Positions 9,315 through 18,452 are shown, numbered from the stretch's first letter. The stretch is DNA of 53,656 nt from Hyphomicrobiales bacterium (GCA_027483795.1 JAIXTT010000054.1:1-53656); one strand, 5' to 3'. The notes: generated by a model not told the origin, from the letters alone. Made by a program: numbers and translations.

Positions 9315-10010
9315 TCAGAAGCGCTCGTCGAAGGCGTATCCGGCGCCTCGGACCGTGCGGATCGGATCGGACGCGCCCTGGCGATGCAGCGCCTTGCGCA
9401 GGCGACCGACATGAACGTCGACGGTGCGTTCGTCGATCTCGGAATCCGCGCCCCAGACGCCGTCGAGCAGTTGCGCGCGGGAAAACACGCGGCCCGGGCG
9501 CTCCATCATGAATTCGAGCAGGCGGAACTCGGTCGGACCCAGATGGAGATCCGTCCCGGACCGTCGGACGCGATAGGATTCCCGGTCGACTTCCAGATCG
9601 CCCGCCTTCAGAAGCGACGCCACCCGGTTGGGCGCGACGCGACGCAGCAGCGCGCCGACCCGCGCCATCAGTTCCGGGATCGAGAAGGGCTTCACGACGT
9701 AATCGTCCGCCCCCGTGGCGAGCCCGCGCACGCGCTCGCTCTCCTCGCCCCGGGCCGTAAGCAGGATGATCGGAAGCGACTTCGTCTCTTCGCGCTGACG
9801 CAGGCGACGGCAGAGCTCGATGCCGGACACGCCGGGCAGCATCCAGTCGAGAAGCAGGAGATCGGGCAGGCTTTCGCGCAGCCGGATCTCCGCCTCGTCG
9901 CCGCGCGGAACGATCTCGACCGCGTAGCCTTCCGACTCGAGGTTGTAGCGGAGAAGAACCGACAACGGCTCCTCGTCCTCCACGATCAGGATGCGGGGTC
10001 CTCGGCTCAT
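9315..10010 (-). CDS. phoB: Phosphate regulon response regulator PhoB
   Basis: A 231-residue OmpR-type response regulator. The receiver domain (about 1-120) shows the acidic pair in VEDEE, the phosphorylated Asp as D55 in LLLLDWMLPG, T85 in ILLTARG and K107 in VVKPFS. The C-terminal winged helix (about 135-230) has LGPTEFRLLEFMMERPGRVF, RAQLLDGVWG and RTVDVHVGRLRKAL, which are close to E. coli PhoB. It lies in the pst operon after phoU. No PhoR-like sensor kinase gene is in the window, so its partner must be encoded elsewhere. PhoB is expected to bind the Pho-box repeats found upstream of pstS, gapdh-arsJ and ugpB. Confidence 0.95.
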   Translation of the reverse strand: MSRGPRILIVEDEEPLSVLLRYNLESEGYAVEIVPRGDEAEIRLRESLPDLLLLDWMLPGVSGIELCRRLRQREETKSLPIILLTARGEESERVRGLATGADDYVVKPFSIPELMARVGALLRRVAPNRVASLLKAGDLEVDRESYRVRRSGTDLHLGPTEFRLLEFMMERPGRVFSRAQLLDGVWGADSEIDERTVDVHVGRLRKALHRQGASDPIRTVRGAGYAFDERF

Positions 10011-10017
10011 GACGCGA

Positions 10018-10722
10018 TCAGCCGTCGACGGTCTTGTAGGCGCTCGTGTCGCGGGGACGTTCGCTCACGATCACCGCGCCCGTAGCGAGGTAATGGACCG
10101 TCTCCGCGATGTTGGTCGCGTGATCGCCGATCCGTTCGATGTTCTTGGCGCAGAAGAGGAGATGCGCGCAGAAGCCGATGTTGCGCGGATCCTCCATCAT
10201 GTAGGTCAACAGCTCGCGGAACAGGGAGCCGTGCATCTGGTCGATCTCTTCATCGTTCTCCCAGATGTCGATCGCCTCGGTCACGTCCCGTTCGGCATAG
10301 GCGTCGATCACGCGCTTCAGGCGGTCCTGAGCCAGTTCGCTCATATGCTTCACGCCGCCGACGATCTTCGGCGAAGGAAACCGGCCGTCGATGGCGACCA
10401 CGCGCCGCGCGATGTTCTTCGAAAGGTCGCCGATCCGCTCGAGATCGGCGGCGATCCTGAGCGAGGACACGACGGTCCTGAGATCCACCGCCAGAGGCTG
10501 ACGCTTCGCGATCATCAGGATGGCCCGCTCTTCGAGCTCGCGCTCCATCGCGTCGAGACGCGGATCGGCCTCGATGACGGACTGGGCGAGTTCGATGTCG
10601 GCCTTGTCGAGCGCGGTCGTGGCATCGGCCAGCATGCGTTCGGCGATGCCGCCCATCTCGGCGATGCGCCGTCCGAGATCGGTGAGTTCCTGATCGAAGG
10701 CCTTGACGGTATGAGTCGACAT
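10018..10722 (-). CDS. phoU: PhoU, phosphate signalling regulator
   Basis: A 234-residue all-helical protein with the duplicated PhoU domain. It links the Pst transporter to the PhoR kinase and keeps the Pho regulon off when phosphate is plentiful. The two metal-binding repeats are visible: SSLRIAADLERIGDLSKNIA (about residues 87-106) and LFCAKNIERIGDHATNIAET (about 190-209). GGGAGACGCAGC precedes the ATG. It lies 14 bases after pstB and 7 bases before phoB, in the usual order. Confidence 0.95.
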   Translation of the reverse strand: MSTHTVKAFDQELTDLGRRIAEMGGIAERMLADATTALDKADIELAQSVIEADPRLDAMERELEERAILMIAKRQPLAVDLRTVVSSLRIAADLERIGDLSKNIARRVVAIDGRFPSPKIVGGVKHMSELAQDRLKRVIDAYAERDVTEAIDIWENDEEIDQMHGSLFRELLTYMMEDPRNIGFCAHLLFCAKNIERIGDHATNIAETVHYLATGAVIVSERPRDTSAYKTVDG

Positions 10723-10736
10723 GCTGCGTCTCCCGT

Positions 10737-11546
10737 TCAGCCGAACCGGCCGGTGATGTAGTCCTGAGTCCGACGATCCTTCGGGTTCGAGAAGATCTGC
10801 TCGGTCGGGCCCTCTTCGACGAGACGCCCCATGTGGAAGAAGGCCGTGCGCTGCGAGACGCGCGCCGCCTGCTGCATCGAATGCGTCACGATGATGATCG
10901 TAAAGTTTTCGATGAGTTCGTCGATCAGTTCTTCGATGCGGGCGGTCGCGATGGGATCGAGCGCCGAACAGGGCTCGTCCATCAGGATGATCTCGGGGTT
11001 GACGGCGATGGCGCGGGCGATGCAGAGCCGCTGCTGCTGACCGCCCGAAAGCCCGGTGCCGGGCTGATCCAGACGATCGTTCACCTCGTTCCAGAGGCTC
11101 GCGCGGCGCAGGGCGTCCTCCACGACGGCGTCGAGTTCCGCCTTGGTCGAAGCGAGACCGTGCAGGCGCGGGCCGTAGGCCACGTTCTCATAGATCGACT
11201 TCGGAAAGGGATTGGGCTTCTGAAAGACCATTCCCACGCGGGCGCGCAGCTGCACGACGTCGATCTCGGGATCGTAGATGTCGCGCCCGTCGACCTCGAT
11301 GTGGCCCGTCACGCGGCAGATCGGGATCGTGTCGTTCATGCGGTTGATGCAGCGGAGGAAGGTCGACTTCCCGCAGCCGGACGGACCGATGAAGGCGGTC
11401 ACGGCCTTTTCGGGAACGTCGATCGCGACCTGCTGCAGGGCATGCTTGTCCCCGTAATGGACGTTGACGTCGCGTGCGACCACTTTGGCACGCGATTGAA
11501 CCGCAGCGCTCCGGGCGGGTTCTTGGGTGATGACGGCGTCGGACAT
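10737..11546 (-). CDS. pstB: Phosphate ABC transporter ATP-binding protein PstB
   Basis: The 269-residue ATPase of the high-affinity phosphate importer. Walker A is GPSGCGKST (54-62), followed by [10 protein letters not shown], which is characteristic of PstB. The Q-loop is in [10 protein letters not shown], the ABC signature is [14 protein letters not shown], and Walker B is [16 protein letters not shown]. The first 20 residues are a variable extension. It follows pstA by 24 bases and precedes phoU. Confidence 0.96.
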   Translation of the reverse strand: MSDAVITQEPARSAAVQSRAKVVARDVNVHYGDKHALQQVAIDVPEKAVTAFIGPSGCGKSTFLRCINRMNDTIPICRVTGHIEVDGRDIYDPEIDVVQLRARVGMVFQKPNPFPKSIYENVAYGPRLHGLASTKAELDAVVEDALRRASLWNEVNDRLDQPGTGLSGGQQQRLCIARAIAVNPEIILMDEPCSALDPIATARIEELIDELIENFTIIIVTHSMQQAARVSQRTAFFHMGRLVEEGPTEQIFSNPKDRRTQDYITGRFG

Positions 11547-11570
11547 GCGTTTTTCCTTGTCGCCTGGGGC

Positions 11571-13289
11571 TTACCAGCGGCGCTCGAACCGGCGGCGGAT
11601 GACGATGGCGGCCGCATTCATCACGAAGAGGAACACGAGCATCAGAATGATCGCGCCCGCGGTCTTCTGCTGGAACGCGGGTTCGGGCAGATCGGACCAG
11701 AGATAGATCTGGACCGGGAGAACGGTGGAGGCGTCCGTGATGGCCTGCGGCACGTCGACGATGAAGGCAACCATGCCGATGAGCAGGAGAGGCGCCGTCT
11801 CGCCCAACGCATGGGCCATGCCGATGATCGTGCCGGTCATGATGCCGGGGACCGCTGCCGGCAGCACGTGGTGGAACACGGCCTGCTGCTGCGACGCGCC
11901 GACGCCGAGCGCCGCCTCCTTGATCGAGGGCGGGACGCTTTTGATGGCGGCGCGCGACGCGATGATGATCGTCGGCAGAACGAGCAGCGCCAGCACCAGC
12001 CCCCCGACCAACGGCGCGGAACGCGGAAGATCGAAGAAGTTCAGGAAGATCGCGAGGCCGAGCAGGCCGAAGACGATCGACGGCACCGCCGCAAGATTGT
12101 TGATGTTGACCTCGATGAGGTCGGTGATGCGGTTCTTCGGAGCGAATTCCTCGAGATGGATCGCCGCGAGAACGCCGATCGGCACGCAGAGCAGCAGCGT
12201 GACGAGCATCGTCCAGGCGGTGCCGACGAGCGCGCCGCGGATGCCCGCGAGCTCCGGCTCGCGGCTGTCGCCGGAGGTGAAGAAGCGCGTGTTGAAATGC
12301 GCCTCGACCTTCCCGGTCGCCCGCAGATGCTCGAGATAGGCGATCTCCTGATCGGTGATCTTCCGTTCGGAGGCGGGACGTTCGAAGGCCACGATGCGCC
12401 AGTCGGCATAGGCCTTCGCCTCGGCGAAGGGAAGCAGCACGACGCCCGTCGCCCGCGAGGCTTCGAGCGTCTCGATCTTCACGAGGCCGCCGCCCAGCGC
12501 CACGAGCAGGCTCGGCAACGTGTCGTCCAGCGTTTCGGCGGCGTCCTTCGCGGCAGCCTTCGCCGCCAGCGCATCGGCCTTCGTGGCGGCGTCCTTGGCC
12601 CGCTCGACCGCGCCTTGGCGCGCGGAGCGTTCCGCCTCGAGCCGGAGAACCTGAGCCGACGCGGCATGCGCCGCCTTGACCGCGGCCAAGCGCGCCGCGA
12701 AACCGGGCTCCGACAGGGTCACGGTCACGGTTCCGGAGACGCCGTCCGGGGTCGCGACGCCGCGGCCCGGCGCGGAGGTGACCTCATGCTTCGCCTTGAA
12801 GAACATGTCGGCGTCGTCGGACAGCAGAAGGCGCGTGCGGAGCGGCGTTCCGATCAGCTGCGGTTCGGCGACGAGACGTTCGACGAGGTCGGCCGTCGCG
12901 CCCACCGAAAGCAAACGCGTCAGCGTCCGCTCGGCGCTGCGGCCCTGTACGCCCGGAACGGCCGCCTTCATGGCGTCGCGCGTGACGGGATAGAGATCCG
13001 CGCCGCGGATCGCCGCGGCGTCCCGACGTCCCGACGGATCGATCGCGTCCTGCGGAACCGTCACGTCGAGCACGAGGCTGTGCGCGGTGAAGACGGGAAG
13101 CCCCTTCCTGATCACGTCGACCAGCAGAAAGGCGAGAAACAGAGTCGTGAGGGACAGGGCGACGATCCCGAGCGCGCGGAAACGCCTCTCGGAACGATAC
13201 CGCGCGCGGATGCGGAGCTTGGCCGCATCCGATGTCACGTCGAGAGCCGGGCGCAGCGCGGCGGGGCCGGAAGCGGGGATGTCAGTCAT
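11571..13289 (-). CDS. pstA: Phosphate ABC transporter permease PstA, with a coiled-coil insertion
   Basis: An inner-membrane permease of 572 residues, clearly longer than alphaproteobacterial PstA proteins of about 430 residues with the DUF3333 N-terminal region. A membrane span lies at about 38-60, then a long periplasmic part, then the permease core from about residue 350 (VGTAWTMLVTLLLCVPIGVL) with the EAA loop SIKEAALGVGASQQQAVFHH. Residues about 197-260 are an Ala/Lys/Glu/Arg-rich stretch (for example AAHAASAQVLRLEAERSARQ and AKDAATKADALAAKAAAKDA) that looks like a coiled coil or helical hairpin. I read it as an insertion in the periplasmic domain. The start overlaps the pstC stop by eight bases. 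Confidence 0.93.
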   Translation of the reverse strand: MTDIPASGPAALRPALDVTSDAAKLRIRARYRSERRFRALGIVALSLTTLFLAFLLVDVIRKGLPVFTAHSLVLDVTVPQDAIDPSGRRDAAAIRGADLYPVTRDAMKAAVPGVQGRSAERTLTRLLSVGATADLVERLVAEPQLIGTPLRTRLLLSDDADMFFKAKHEVTSAPGRGVATPDGVSGTVTVTLSEPGFAARLAAVKAAHAASAQVLRLEAERSARQGAVERAKDAATKADALAAKAAAKDAAETLDDTLPSLLVALGGGLVKIETLEASRATGVVLLPFAEAKAYADWRIVAFERPASERKITDQEIAYLEHLRATGKVEAHFNTRFFTSGDSREPELAGIRGALVGTAWTMLVTLLLCVPIGVLAAIHLEEFAPKNRITDLIEVNINNLAAVPSIVFGLLGLAIFLNFFDLPRSAPLVGGLVLALLVLPTIIIASRAAIKSVPPSIKEAALGVGASQQQAVFHHVLPAAVPGIMTGTIIGMAHALGETAPLLLIGMVAFIVDVPQAITDASTVLPVQIYLWSDLPEPAFQQKTAGAIILMLVFLFVMNAAAIVIRRRFERRW

Positions 13290-14673
13290 ATTGCTCTCGA
13301 TAGCGGCGCACGATCTGCAGGGCGATGACGTTGAGGACGAGCGTCACGAAGAAGAGGACGAAACCGAGCGCGAAGGCCGCCAGCGTCTTGGCGCTGTCGA
13401 ACTCCTGATCGCCGACGAGGATCGTCTTGATCTGCACGGTGATCGTCGTCACCGCGTCGAGCGGGTTGAAGCTGAGCTTCGCCGCGAGGCCCGCGGCCAT
13501 CACGACGATCATGGTCTCGCCGACCGCGCGGCTGACCGCGAGCATGAAGGCCGACACGATGCCCGGCAGCGCCGCGGGCAGCACCACGCGGCGGATCGTC
13601 TCCGACTTGGTCGAGCCGAGCGCATAGGCCCCGTCGCGCAGGCTCTGCGGCACGGCGTTGATCACGTCGTCGGCGAGCGAGGAGATGAAGGGGATGATCA
13701 TCATGCCCATCACGAGGCCCGCCGCGAGCGCGCTTTCGGACGCGACGTCGAGACCCATCCTTTCGCCGGCCGCGCGCACGAGCGGCGCGACGGTGAGCGC
13801 GGCGAAGAAGCCGAGGACCACGGTGGGGATGCCCGCGAGGATTTCGAGGACGGGCTTGGCGGCGCCGCGGACCCGGGGGCCCGCATATTCGGCGAGGTAG
13901 ATCGCGGAAAAGAGGCCGAGGGGACCCGCGACCAGCATCGCGATCAGGGTGATGAGCAGGGTGCCCGTCAGAAGCGGCAGGAAGCCGAAGGCCGTGCGGA
14001 TGTCGCCCTGGTCGGCGCGCATCGCCGCCTGCGGGTTCCATTCGGTGCCGAAGAGGAATTCGGAGACGGTCGGCCGCCCCTTGAGCGACGGATCGAAGAA
14101 GAACCGGAACGTCTCGAACAGGACGGAGAACACGATGCCGATCGTGGTCAGCACGGCGATGGCCGCGCAGGCGATCAGAATGATGCGGACGACGGCCTCG
14201 AACCTGTTCCGCGCACGGAAGGCGAGAGTGATCCTGCCGCGGACCAGCAGGAAGCCCGCCGCTGCGGTCAGAAGGCCCAGACCGAAGACCGTCGCGCGAC
14301 CGTTCTCGCGCGTCGACGTCAAGGCGGCCGCCGCCTCCTTCACCGCGCGGGGCGCTTCGCCCGCGAATTTTCCGGTCGCGAAATTCTCGATGTCGCGCGT
14401 CGCCACGGCGCGCTTCAGAACGTCGGCCGTGATCTCGGCCGGCATCGTCGCGAAGGCCGCGGACTTGGCCGCGCGCTCCACGAAGGGCATGCCGAAGGAG
14501 AAGATCGCCAGCATCGGCAGCAGGACGGCGAAGGCCGCCAGATAGCCGTGATGGTTGGGGCGGGAATGAAGAGCGGCCTGATGCCCCCCTGCGACCGCCA
14601 CGGCCCGCCGACGCGCCGCCACGAAGGCGCCCGCCGTGAGGAGGGCCATGATCAAGAAATAGAGCAGGGTCAT
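13282..14673 (-). CDS. pstC: Phosphate ABC transporter permease PstC (long form)
   Basis: A 463-residue inner-membrane permease of the long alphaproteobacterial PstC type. Two N-terminal spans (about 1-20 and 43-62) are joined by a periplasmic stretch to a span at about 127-145, and then comes the permease core with ILAGIPTVVLGFFAALTVAP and the EAA loop SLRDGAYALGSTKSETIRRV. It pairs with PstA. It is separated from pstS by 70 bases containing a strong hairpin, consistent with lower expression than the binding protein. The ribosome site before ATG 14673 is weak. Confidence 0.95.
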   Translation of the reverse strand: MTLLYFLIMALLTAGAFVAARRRAVAVAGGHQAALHSRPNHHGYLAAFAVLLPMLAIFSFGMPFVERAAKSAAFATMPAEITADVLKRAVATRDIENFATGKFAGEAPRAVKEAAAALTSTRENGRATVFGLGLLTAAAGFLLVRGRITLAFRARNRFEAVVRIILIACAAIAVLTTIGIVFSVLFETFRFFFDPSLKGRPTVSEFLFGTEWNPQAAMRADQGDIRTAFGFLPLLTGTLLITLIAMLVAGPLGLFSAIYLAEYAGPRVRGAAKPVLEILAGIPTVVLGFFAALTVAPLVRAAGERMGLDVASESALAAGLVMGMMIIPFISSLADDVINAVPQSLRDGAYALGSTKSETIRRVVLPAALPGIVSAFMLAVSRAVGETMIVVMAAGLAAKLSFNPLDAVTTITVQIKTILVGDQEFDSAKTLAAFALGFVLFFVTLVLNVIALQIVRRYREQYD

Positions 14674-14698
14674 CGGCTCGTCCCGACCGGAGGGGTGC

Positions 14699-14733
14699 GG
14701 ACCCGGATCTTCCGCGAGAGAAGACCCGGGTCC
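14699..14733 (-). terminator. Attenuator/stabilising hairpin between pstS and pstC
   Basis: Arms of 14 bases at 14699-14712 and 14720-14733 pair with a single mismatch around a 7-base loop. No T run follows on the transcribed strand. In Pst and other binding-protein operons such hairpins let most transcripts end, or protect the upstream mRNA, so that the binding protein outnumbers the permease; that role is inferred. Confidence 0.75.
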
Positions 14734-14743
14734 TGCGGATCGA

Positions 14744-15784
14744 TTACTTCACGTCGGCGGCGGTCAGGATCTTGAGACCGGTCGCTTCCGCCGCGACCTT
14801 GTCGGCCTCGGCCTTCGGAAGGGCGACGAGGCCCTTGCGGGCGAGGTAGCCGTCACGCGACATGGCGCGCGCCGACACGAACTCGGCGACGAACTTGTCG
14901 ATGCCGGGCACGACGCCGACATGCTGCTTCTTGGCGTAGATGAAGAGCGGACGAGCGCCCTTGTACTTGCCGGAAGCGATCGCGTCGAAGTCGGGCTCGA
15001 CGCCGTCGATCGCGACGCCGCGGATCTTGGCGGCGTTCTCTTCGAGGAAGGAATAGCCGAAGATGCCGACCGAATTGCGGTTCGCATCCAGCTTCTGGAC
15101 GATCACGTTGTCGTTCTCGCCGGCCTCGACATAGGCGCCGTCCTTGCGGATGGACTTCCAGAGGCGCTCGAAGGCCTTCGCGTCGCTCTTCTGGAGATCC
15201 GCGAGCGCCTTCACCTGCTTCGCGCCCGGCTCCATGAAGAGTTCATGGAAGGAGTCGCGGGTGCCGGAGGTCGGCGGCGGCCCGAGGACTTCGATCTTCA
15301 CGTTCGGCAGCGCCTTGTCGATGTCCGACCAGTTCTTGTGCGGGTTGGCGACCAGCTTGCCGTCGGCGCCGGGCACTTCCTCGGCGAGAGCGAGGAAGAC
15401 CTGCTCCATGGAGAGCTTCATCGCGGGGCCGTTCTTCGACTGCGAAATCGTCAGGCCGTCGATGCCGACCTTGATCTCGACGATCTCGGTCACGCCGTTC
15501 TTCGCGCATTCATCGAATTCGCTCTTCCGGATGGCGCGCGAGGCGTTGGTGAGGTCGGGATGGGCGACGCCGACACCCGCGCAGAACAGCTTGAAGCCGC
15601 CGCCGGTGCCCGTCGATTCGACGACCGGGGTCTTGCCGCCGCCCGAACGGCCGAACTGTTCGGCGACGGCGGTGGTGAACGGATAGACGGTGGACGATCC
15701 GACGATGCGGATCTGATCGCGGGCCTGAGCGGCGCCCGTCAGCAGAAGGACGGCGGCCGAGGCGATGAGGGTGCTGCGCTTCAC
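14744..15784 (-). CDS. pstS: Periplasmic phosphate-binding protein PstS
   Basis: A 346-residue secreted binding protein. The signal peptide MKRSTLIASAAVLLLTGAAQA ends before RDQIRIVGSSTVYPF, the PstS phosphate-loop motif. TGTGGGFKLFCAG, TNASRAIRKSE and GPPPTSGTRDSFHE contribute further phosphate ligands. I chose the GTG at 15782-15784: it begins a standard signal peptide and has GGGAGAG six bases upstream. A longer frame reaching 15964 would run through the Pho box. It is the first gene of the operon and lies 113 bases downstream of the Pho-box repeats. Confidence 0.95.
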   Translation of the reverse strand: MKRSTLIASAAVLLLTGAAQARDQIRIVGSSTVYPFTTAVAEQFGRSGGGKTPVVESTGTGGGFKLFCAGVGVAHPDLTNASRAIRKSEFDECAKNGVTEIVEIKVGIDGLTISQSKNGPAMKLSMEQVFLALAEEVPGADGKLVANPHKNWSDIDKALPNVKIEVLGPPPTSGTRDSFHELFMEPGAKQVKALADLQKSDAKAFERLWKSIRKDGAYVEAGENDNVIVQKLDANRNSVGIFGYSFLEENAAKIRGVAIDGVEPDFDAIASGKYKGARPLFIYAKKQHVGVVPGIDKFVAEFVSARAMSRDGYLARKGLVALPKAEADKVAAEATGLKILTAADVK

Positions 15785-15897
15785 GGAAACTCTCCCGTTG
15801 AATGTCCGGATCCCGGGCGGCCCGGATCGGCCGGCCACGGAGAGCGGGCCTTTCTCGACCCGCAGGGCACGATGTAATCGGCCCTCCTGAAACTTGA

Positions 15898-15926
15898 GCG
15901 ACATTAAGATGACAATTAGATGACGG
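15898..15926 (-). promoter_or_regulatory. Pho box (three 11-bp repeats) of the pst-pho-plcP-agt operon
   Basis: Read on the minus strand the heptamers CCGTCAT, TTGTCAT and ATGTCGC occur with exactly four bases between them, giving three 11-bp repeats close to the PhoB consensus CTGTCAT-N4-CTGTCAT. The AT-rich spacers CTAA and CTTA also fit. It ends 113 bases before the pstS start, in the right orientation to drive pstS and the genes behind it. Confidence 0.9.
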
Positions 15927-16030
15927 TGGAAAAGTCCTCCGTCGCCGCATCCGGCGGGGGTCATCGGATCCGTCCGCGGGATCCGGACACGGGCTCATCC
16001 GCGCCCGGCGAAGCGGCGCAACGACGAAGA

Positions 16031-16059
16031 ACGCCCCGTCGCTTTCGCGAACGGGGCGT
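16031..16059 (-). terminator. Terminator of the TRAP operon (after dctP)
   Basis: ACGCCCCGTCGC (16031-16042) pairs with the complementary arm at 16047-16059 around a TTTC loop with one bulged base. On the minus strand it is followed by the T-rich TCTTCGTCGTT. It lies about 40 bases past the dctP stop and separates the TRAP operon from the pstS promoter. The gene-free stretch 15785-16100 thus holds this terminator, the Pho box and the pstS leader. Confidence 0.75.
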
Positions 16060-16100
16060 CGATCGTCGGGGTCGGACGCCGGGCGGACCCGGCGTCGGCC

Positions 16101-17105
16101 TTACTTGCGCAGCTTGGCCAGTTCGGCCTGGATCTCGCCGTAGAGCGCCTCGCCGGATTCCTTGGCGAACTTCTCGACGACGGGCTTCACGGCTTCGCGG
16201 ATGCGGGCCATTTCCGCCGGGGCGACCTCATTGGCGGTCATGCCGCCCTTCTTGAGGTTTTCGAGGGCGCCGTCCATGGCGTCGCGCGACGCCTTGCGCT
16301 GGAATTCGCGCGCTTCGGCGGCCGCTTCCTGGATGATCCTGCGCTCGTCGGCGGAGAGGGCGTCCCAGGTCTTCTTGCTGATCAGCAGCGACTGCACATT
16401 GTAGATGTGCCGGGTCGCCGAGACGAACTTCTGCACCTCGTTCAGCTTGGCGCCGAGAATGGTCGGATAGGGATTTTCCTGACCGTCCACGACCTTCTGC
16501 TCGAGCGCGGCGTAGAGTTCCGGGAACGGCATCGGCACGGCATTGGCGCCGAGCGTGTTGAAGAGGTCGAGGAAGAGCGGGGACTGCAGCACGCGGATCT
16601 TCAGACCCTTGAAGTCCTCGAGCTTCGTGATCGGACGACGGCTGTTCGTCACGTTGCGGAAGCCGAGTTCCCAATAGGCGAGGCCGACGAGGCCCTTGTC
16701 TTCGACGCCCTTGTGCAGCTTCGTGCCGATCGGACCGTCGACGATCTTGTCCGCCTCTTCCGGCGCGTTGAACAGGAAGGGCAGGTCGAGAACCGCGAAC
16801 TGCTTGTCGATGCCGACGAGCAGGCCCGAATTGAGCACGGTCATGTCGATCGTTCCGCCCTGAAGCGCGGACACGGTCGGAAGATCGCCGCCGAGCTGGC
16901 CGCCGGGGAAGAGGCGCACGTCGATCTTGCCGCCGCTCTTGGCCTTGACGATTTCGGCGAATTTCGCCGCGCCGCGGCCCTGCGGATGCTCGGCCACGTT
17001 CTGGAACGCGAAGCGCAGGGTCTTGTCCTGCGCGACGGCGATGCCGGACGCGAGGCCGGTCCCCGCCATGACGGCGGCGGCGAGAAGGAGCTTGAAGGTC
17101 TTCAT
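16101..17105 (-). CDS. TRAP transporter solute-binding protein (DctP family)
   Basis: A 334-residue periplasmic binding protein of TRAP transporters. The signal peptide MKTFKLLLAAAVMAGTG...AVA ends before QDKTLRFA. Family hallmarks include the ligand-carboxylate Arg region FRNVTNSRRPITKLEDFKGL, KIRVLQSPLFLDLFNTLGAN and AALEQKVVDGQENPYPTI. GGAGGAAAACCCC precedes the ATG at 17103-17105. It is the last gene of an operon with a quinate/shikimate dehydrogenase and the two TRAP membrane proteins, so quinate or shikimate is the likeliest ligand; this is inference. Confidence 0.92.
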   Translation of the reverse strand: MKTFKLLLAAAVMAGTGLASGIAVAQDKTLRFAFQNVAEHPQGRGAAKFAEIVKAKSGGKIDVRLFPGGQLGGDLPTVSALQGGTIDMTVLNSGLLVGIDKQFAVLDLPFLFNAPEEADKIVDGPIGTKLHKGVEDKGLVGLAYWELGFRNVTNSRRPITKLEDFKGLKIRVLQSPLFLDLFNTLGANAVPMPFPELYAALEQKVVDGQENPYPTILGAKLNEVQKFVSATRHIYNVQSLLISKKTWDALSADERRIIQEAAAEAREFQRKASRDAMDGALENLKKGGMTANEVAPAEMARIREAVKPVVEKFAKESGEALYGEIQAELAKLRK

Positions 17106-17133
17106 GGGGTTTTCCTCCGATAGGGACATTGGA

Positions 17134-17159
17134 CGGAGCGGGCGTCGAGGACCGCTCCG
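17134..17159 (-). terminator. Intra-operon hairpin between dctM and dctP
   Basis: A perfect 8-bp inverted repeat, CGGAGCGG at 17134-17141 and CCGCTCCG at 17152-17159, lies in the 66-base gap. Without a T run it more likely stabilises or partly attenuates the mRNA than ends it. Confidence 0.5.
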
Positions 17160-17171
17160 ATGGCGTGTTCG

Positions 17172-18452
17172 TCAGCCGTAGAGCCAGCGGGCCGGCACCA
17201 TGACGAGAGACGGGAACAGGATGAGCAGCAACAGAACTGCGAGTTGGGCCAGCATGAAGGGCCAGACGCCCTTGATGATGTCCTCCATCGAGATCTTGGA
17301 CACGCCGCAGACCACGTTCAGCACGGTGCCGACGGGCGGAGTGATGAGTCCGATGGCATTGTTGATGATGAAGAGGACGCCGAAATAGACCGGGTCGATG
17401 CCGGCCGCCTTGACGATCGGCATGAGGACCGGCGTCAGGATCAGGATGGTCGGCGTCATGTCGAGCGCGGTGCCGACGATGACGACGATGGCCATGATCG
17501 CCAGCATCAGCAGCGTCTTGTGCTCCATCAGCGGGCGGACCAGATCGACGATCTGGCCGGTGATTTCGGCGACCGTGAGCAGCCAGGACGCGACGAGCGC
17601 GGTCGCGACGAGGAACATGACCACCGCCGTCGTCAGAGCCGCGTCGACGAACAGTTTCGGCAGATCGCGGAGCTTCAACTCGCGATAGATGAACATCGAC
17701 ACGATCAGCGCGTAGACCGCCACGACGACCGCCGCTTCCGTCGGCGTGAAGACGCCGAAGCGCAGGCCGAAGATGATGATCAGGGGCAGCAGCAGCGCCC
17801 AGAAGCCGTCACGGATCGCCTTGACGCGCTGAGCGAAGCCGGTCCGGGCGAAAGGGGTCACCTTTTCGTCACGGCAGGTGTACCACCAGGCGACGGCGAG
17901 CGCGGCGCCGAGCATCAGCCCCGGAAAGATGCCGGCGAGGAACAGTTTCGAGATCGAGACGCCGCCGGCGACGCCGAAGATGACGAAGCCGATCGACGGC
18001 GGGATGACGGGAGCGATGATCCCGCCCGCCGCGACGAGGCCCGCCGAACGCGCCTTGTCGTGCCCCGCCTTCACCATCATCGGTACGAGCAGCGTCGCGA
18101 GCGCCGCGGCATCCGCCACCGCGGACCCGGACAGCGATGCGAGCAGGCAGGAGGCGAGGATCGCGACATAGCCGAGGCCGCCGCGCAGATGCCCCACGAA
18201 GGACAGCGCCACATCGACGATGCGCCGGGCCAAGCCGCCCTTGTTCATGATCTCGCCCGCGAGAATGAAGAAGGGGACGGCCATCAGCGGAAAGGAATCC
18301 GCTCCGTTGATCACGTTCTGCGCGATGATCTGGCTGTCGAAGAGATCGATCCGCCACATCAGGGCGATGCCGCAGATGATCAGCGCGAAGGCGATCGGCA
18401 TGCCGAGCGCCATGGCGCCGAGCAAGGAGGAGGCGAAGACGAGAATGGTCAC
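17172..18452 (-). CDS. TRAP transporter large permease (DctM family)
   Basis: A 426-residue, very hydrophobic protein with about 12 spans, the ion-coupled transport subunit of a TRAP system. Typical motifs are GMPIAFALIICGIALMW at the N-terminus, FPLMAVPFFILAGEIMN, LSGSAVADAAALATLLVPMM, AAGGIIAPVIPPSIGFVIFG and NNAIGLITPPVGTVLNVVCG near the C-terminus. It follows dctQ by 12 bases and precedes dctP by 66. Confidence 0.94.
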   Translation of the reverse strand: MTILVFASSLLGAMALGMPIAFALIICGIALMWRIDLFDSQIIAQNVINGADSFPLMAVPFFILAGEIMNKGGLARRIVDVALSFVGHLRGGLGYVAILASCLLASLSGSAVADAAALATLLVPMMVKAGHDKARSAGLVAAGGIIAPVIPPSIGFVIFGVAGGVSISKLFLAGIFPGLMLGAALAVAWWYTCRDEKVTPFARTGFAQRVKAIRDGFWALLLPLIIIFGLRFGVFTPTEAAVVVAVYALIVSMFIYRELKLRDLPKLFVDAALTTAVVMFLVATALVASWLLTVAEITGQIVDLVRPLMEHKTLLMLAIMAIVVIVGTALDMTPTILILTPVLMPIVKAAGIDPVYFGVLFIINNAIGLITPPVGTVLNVVCGVSKISMEDIIKGVWPFMLAQLAVLLLLILFPSLVMVPARWLYG

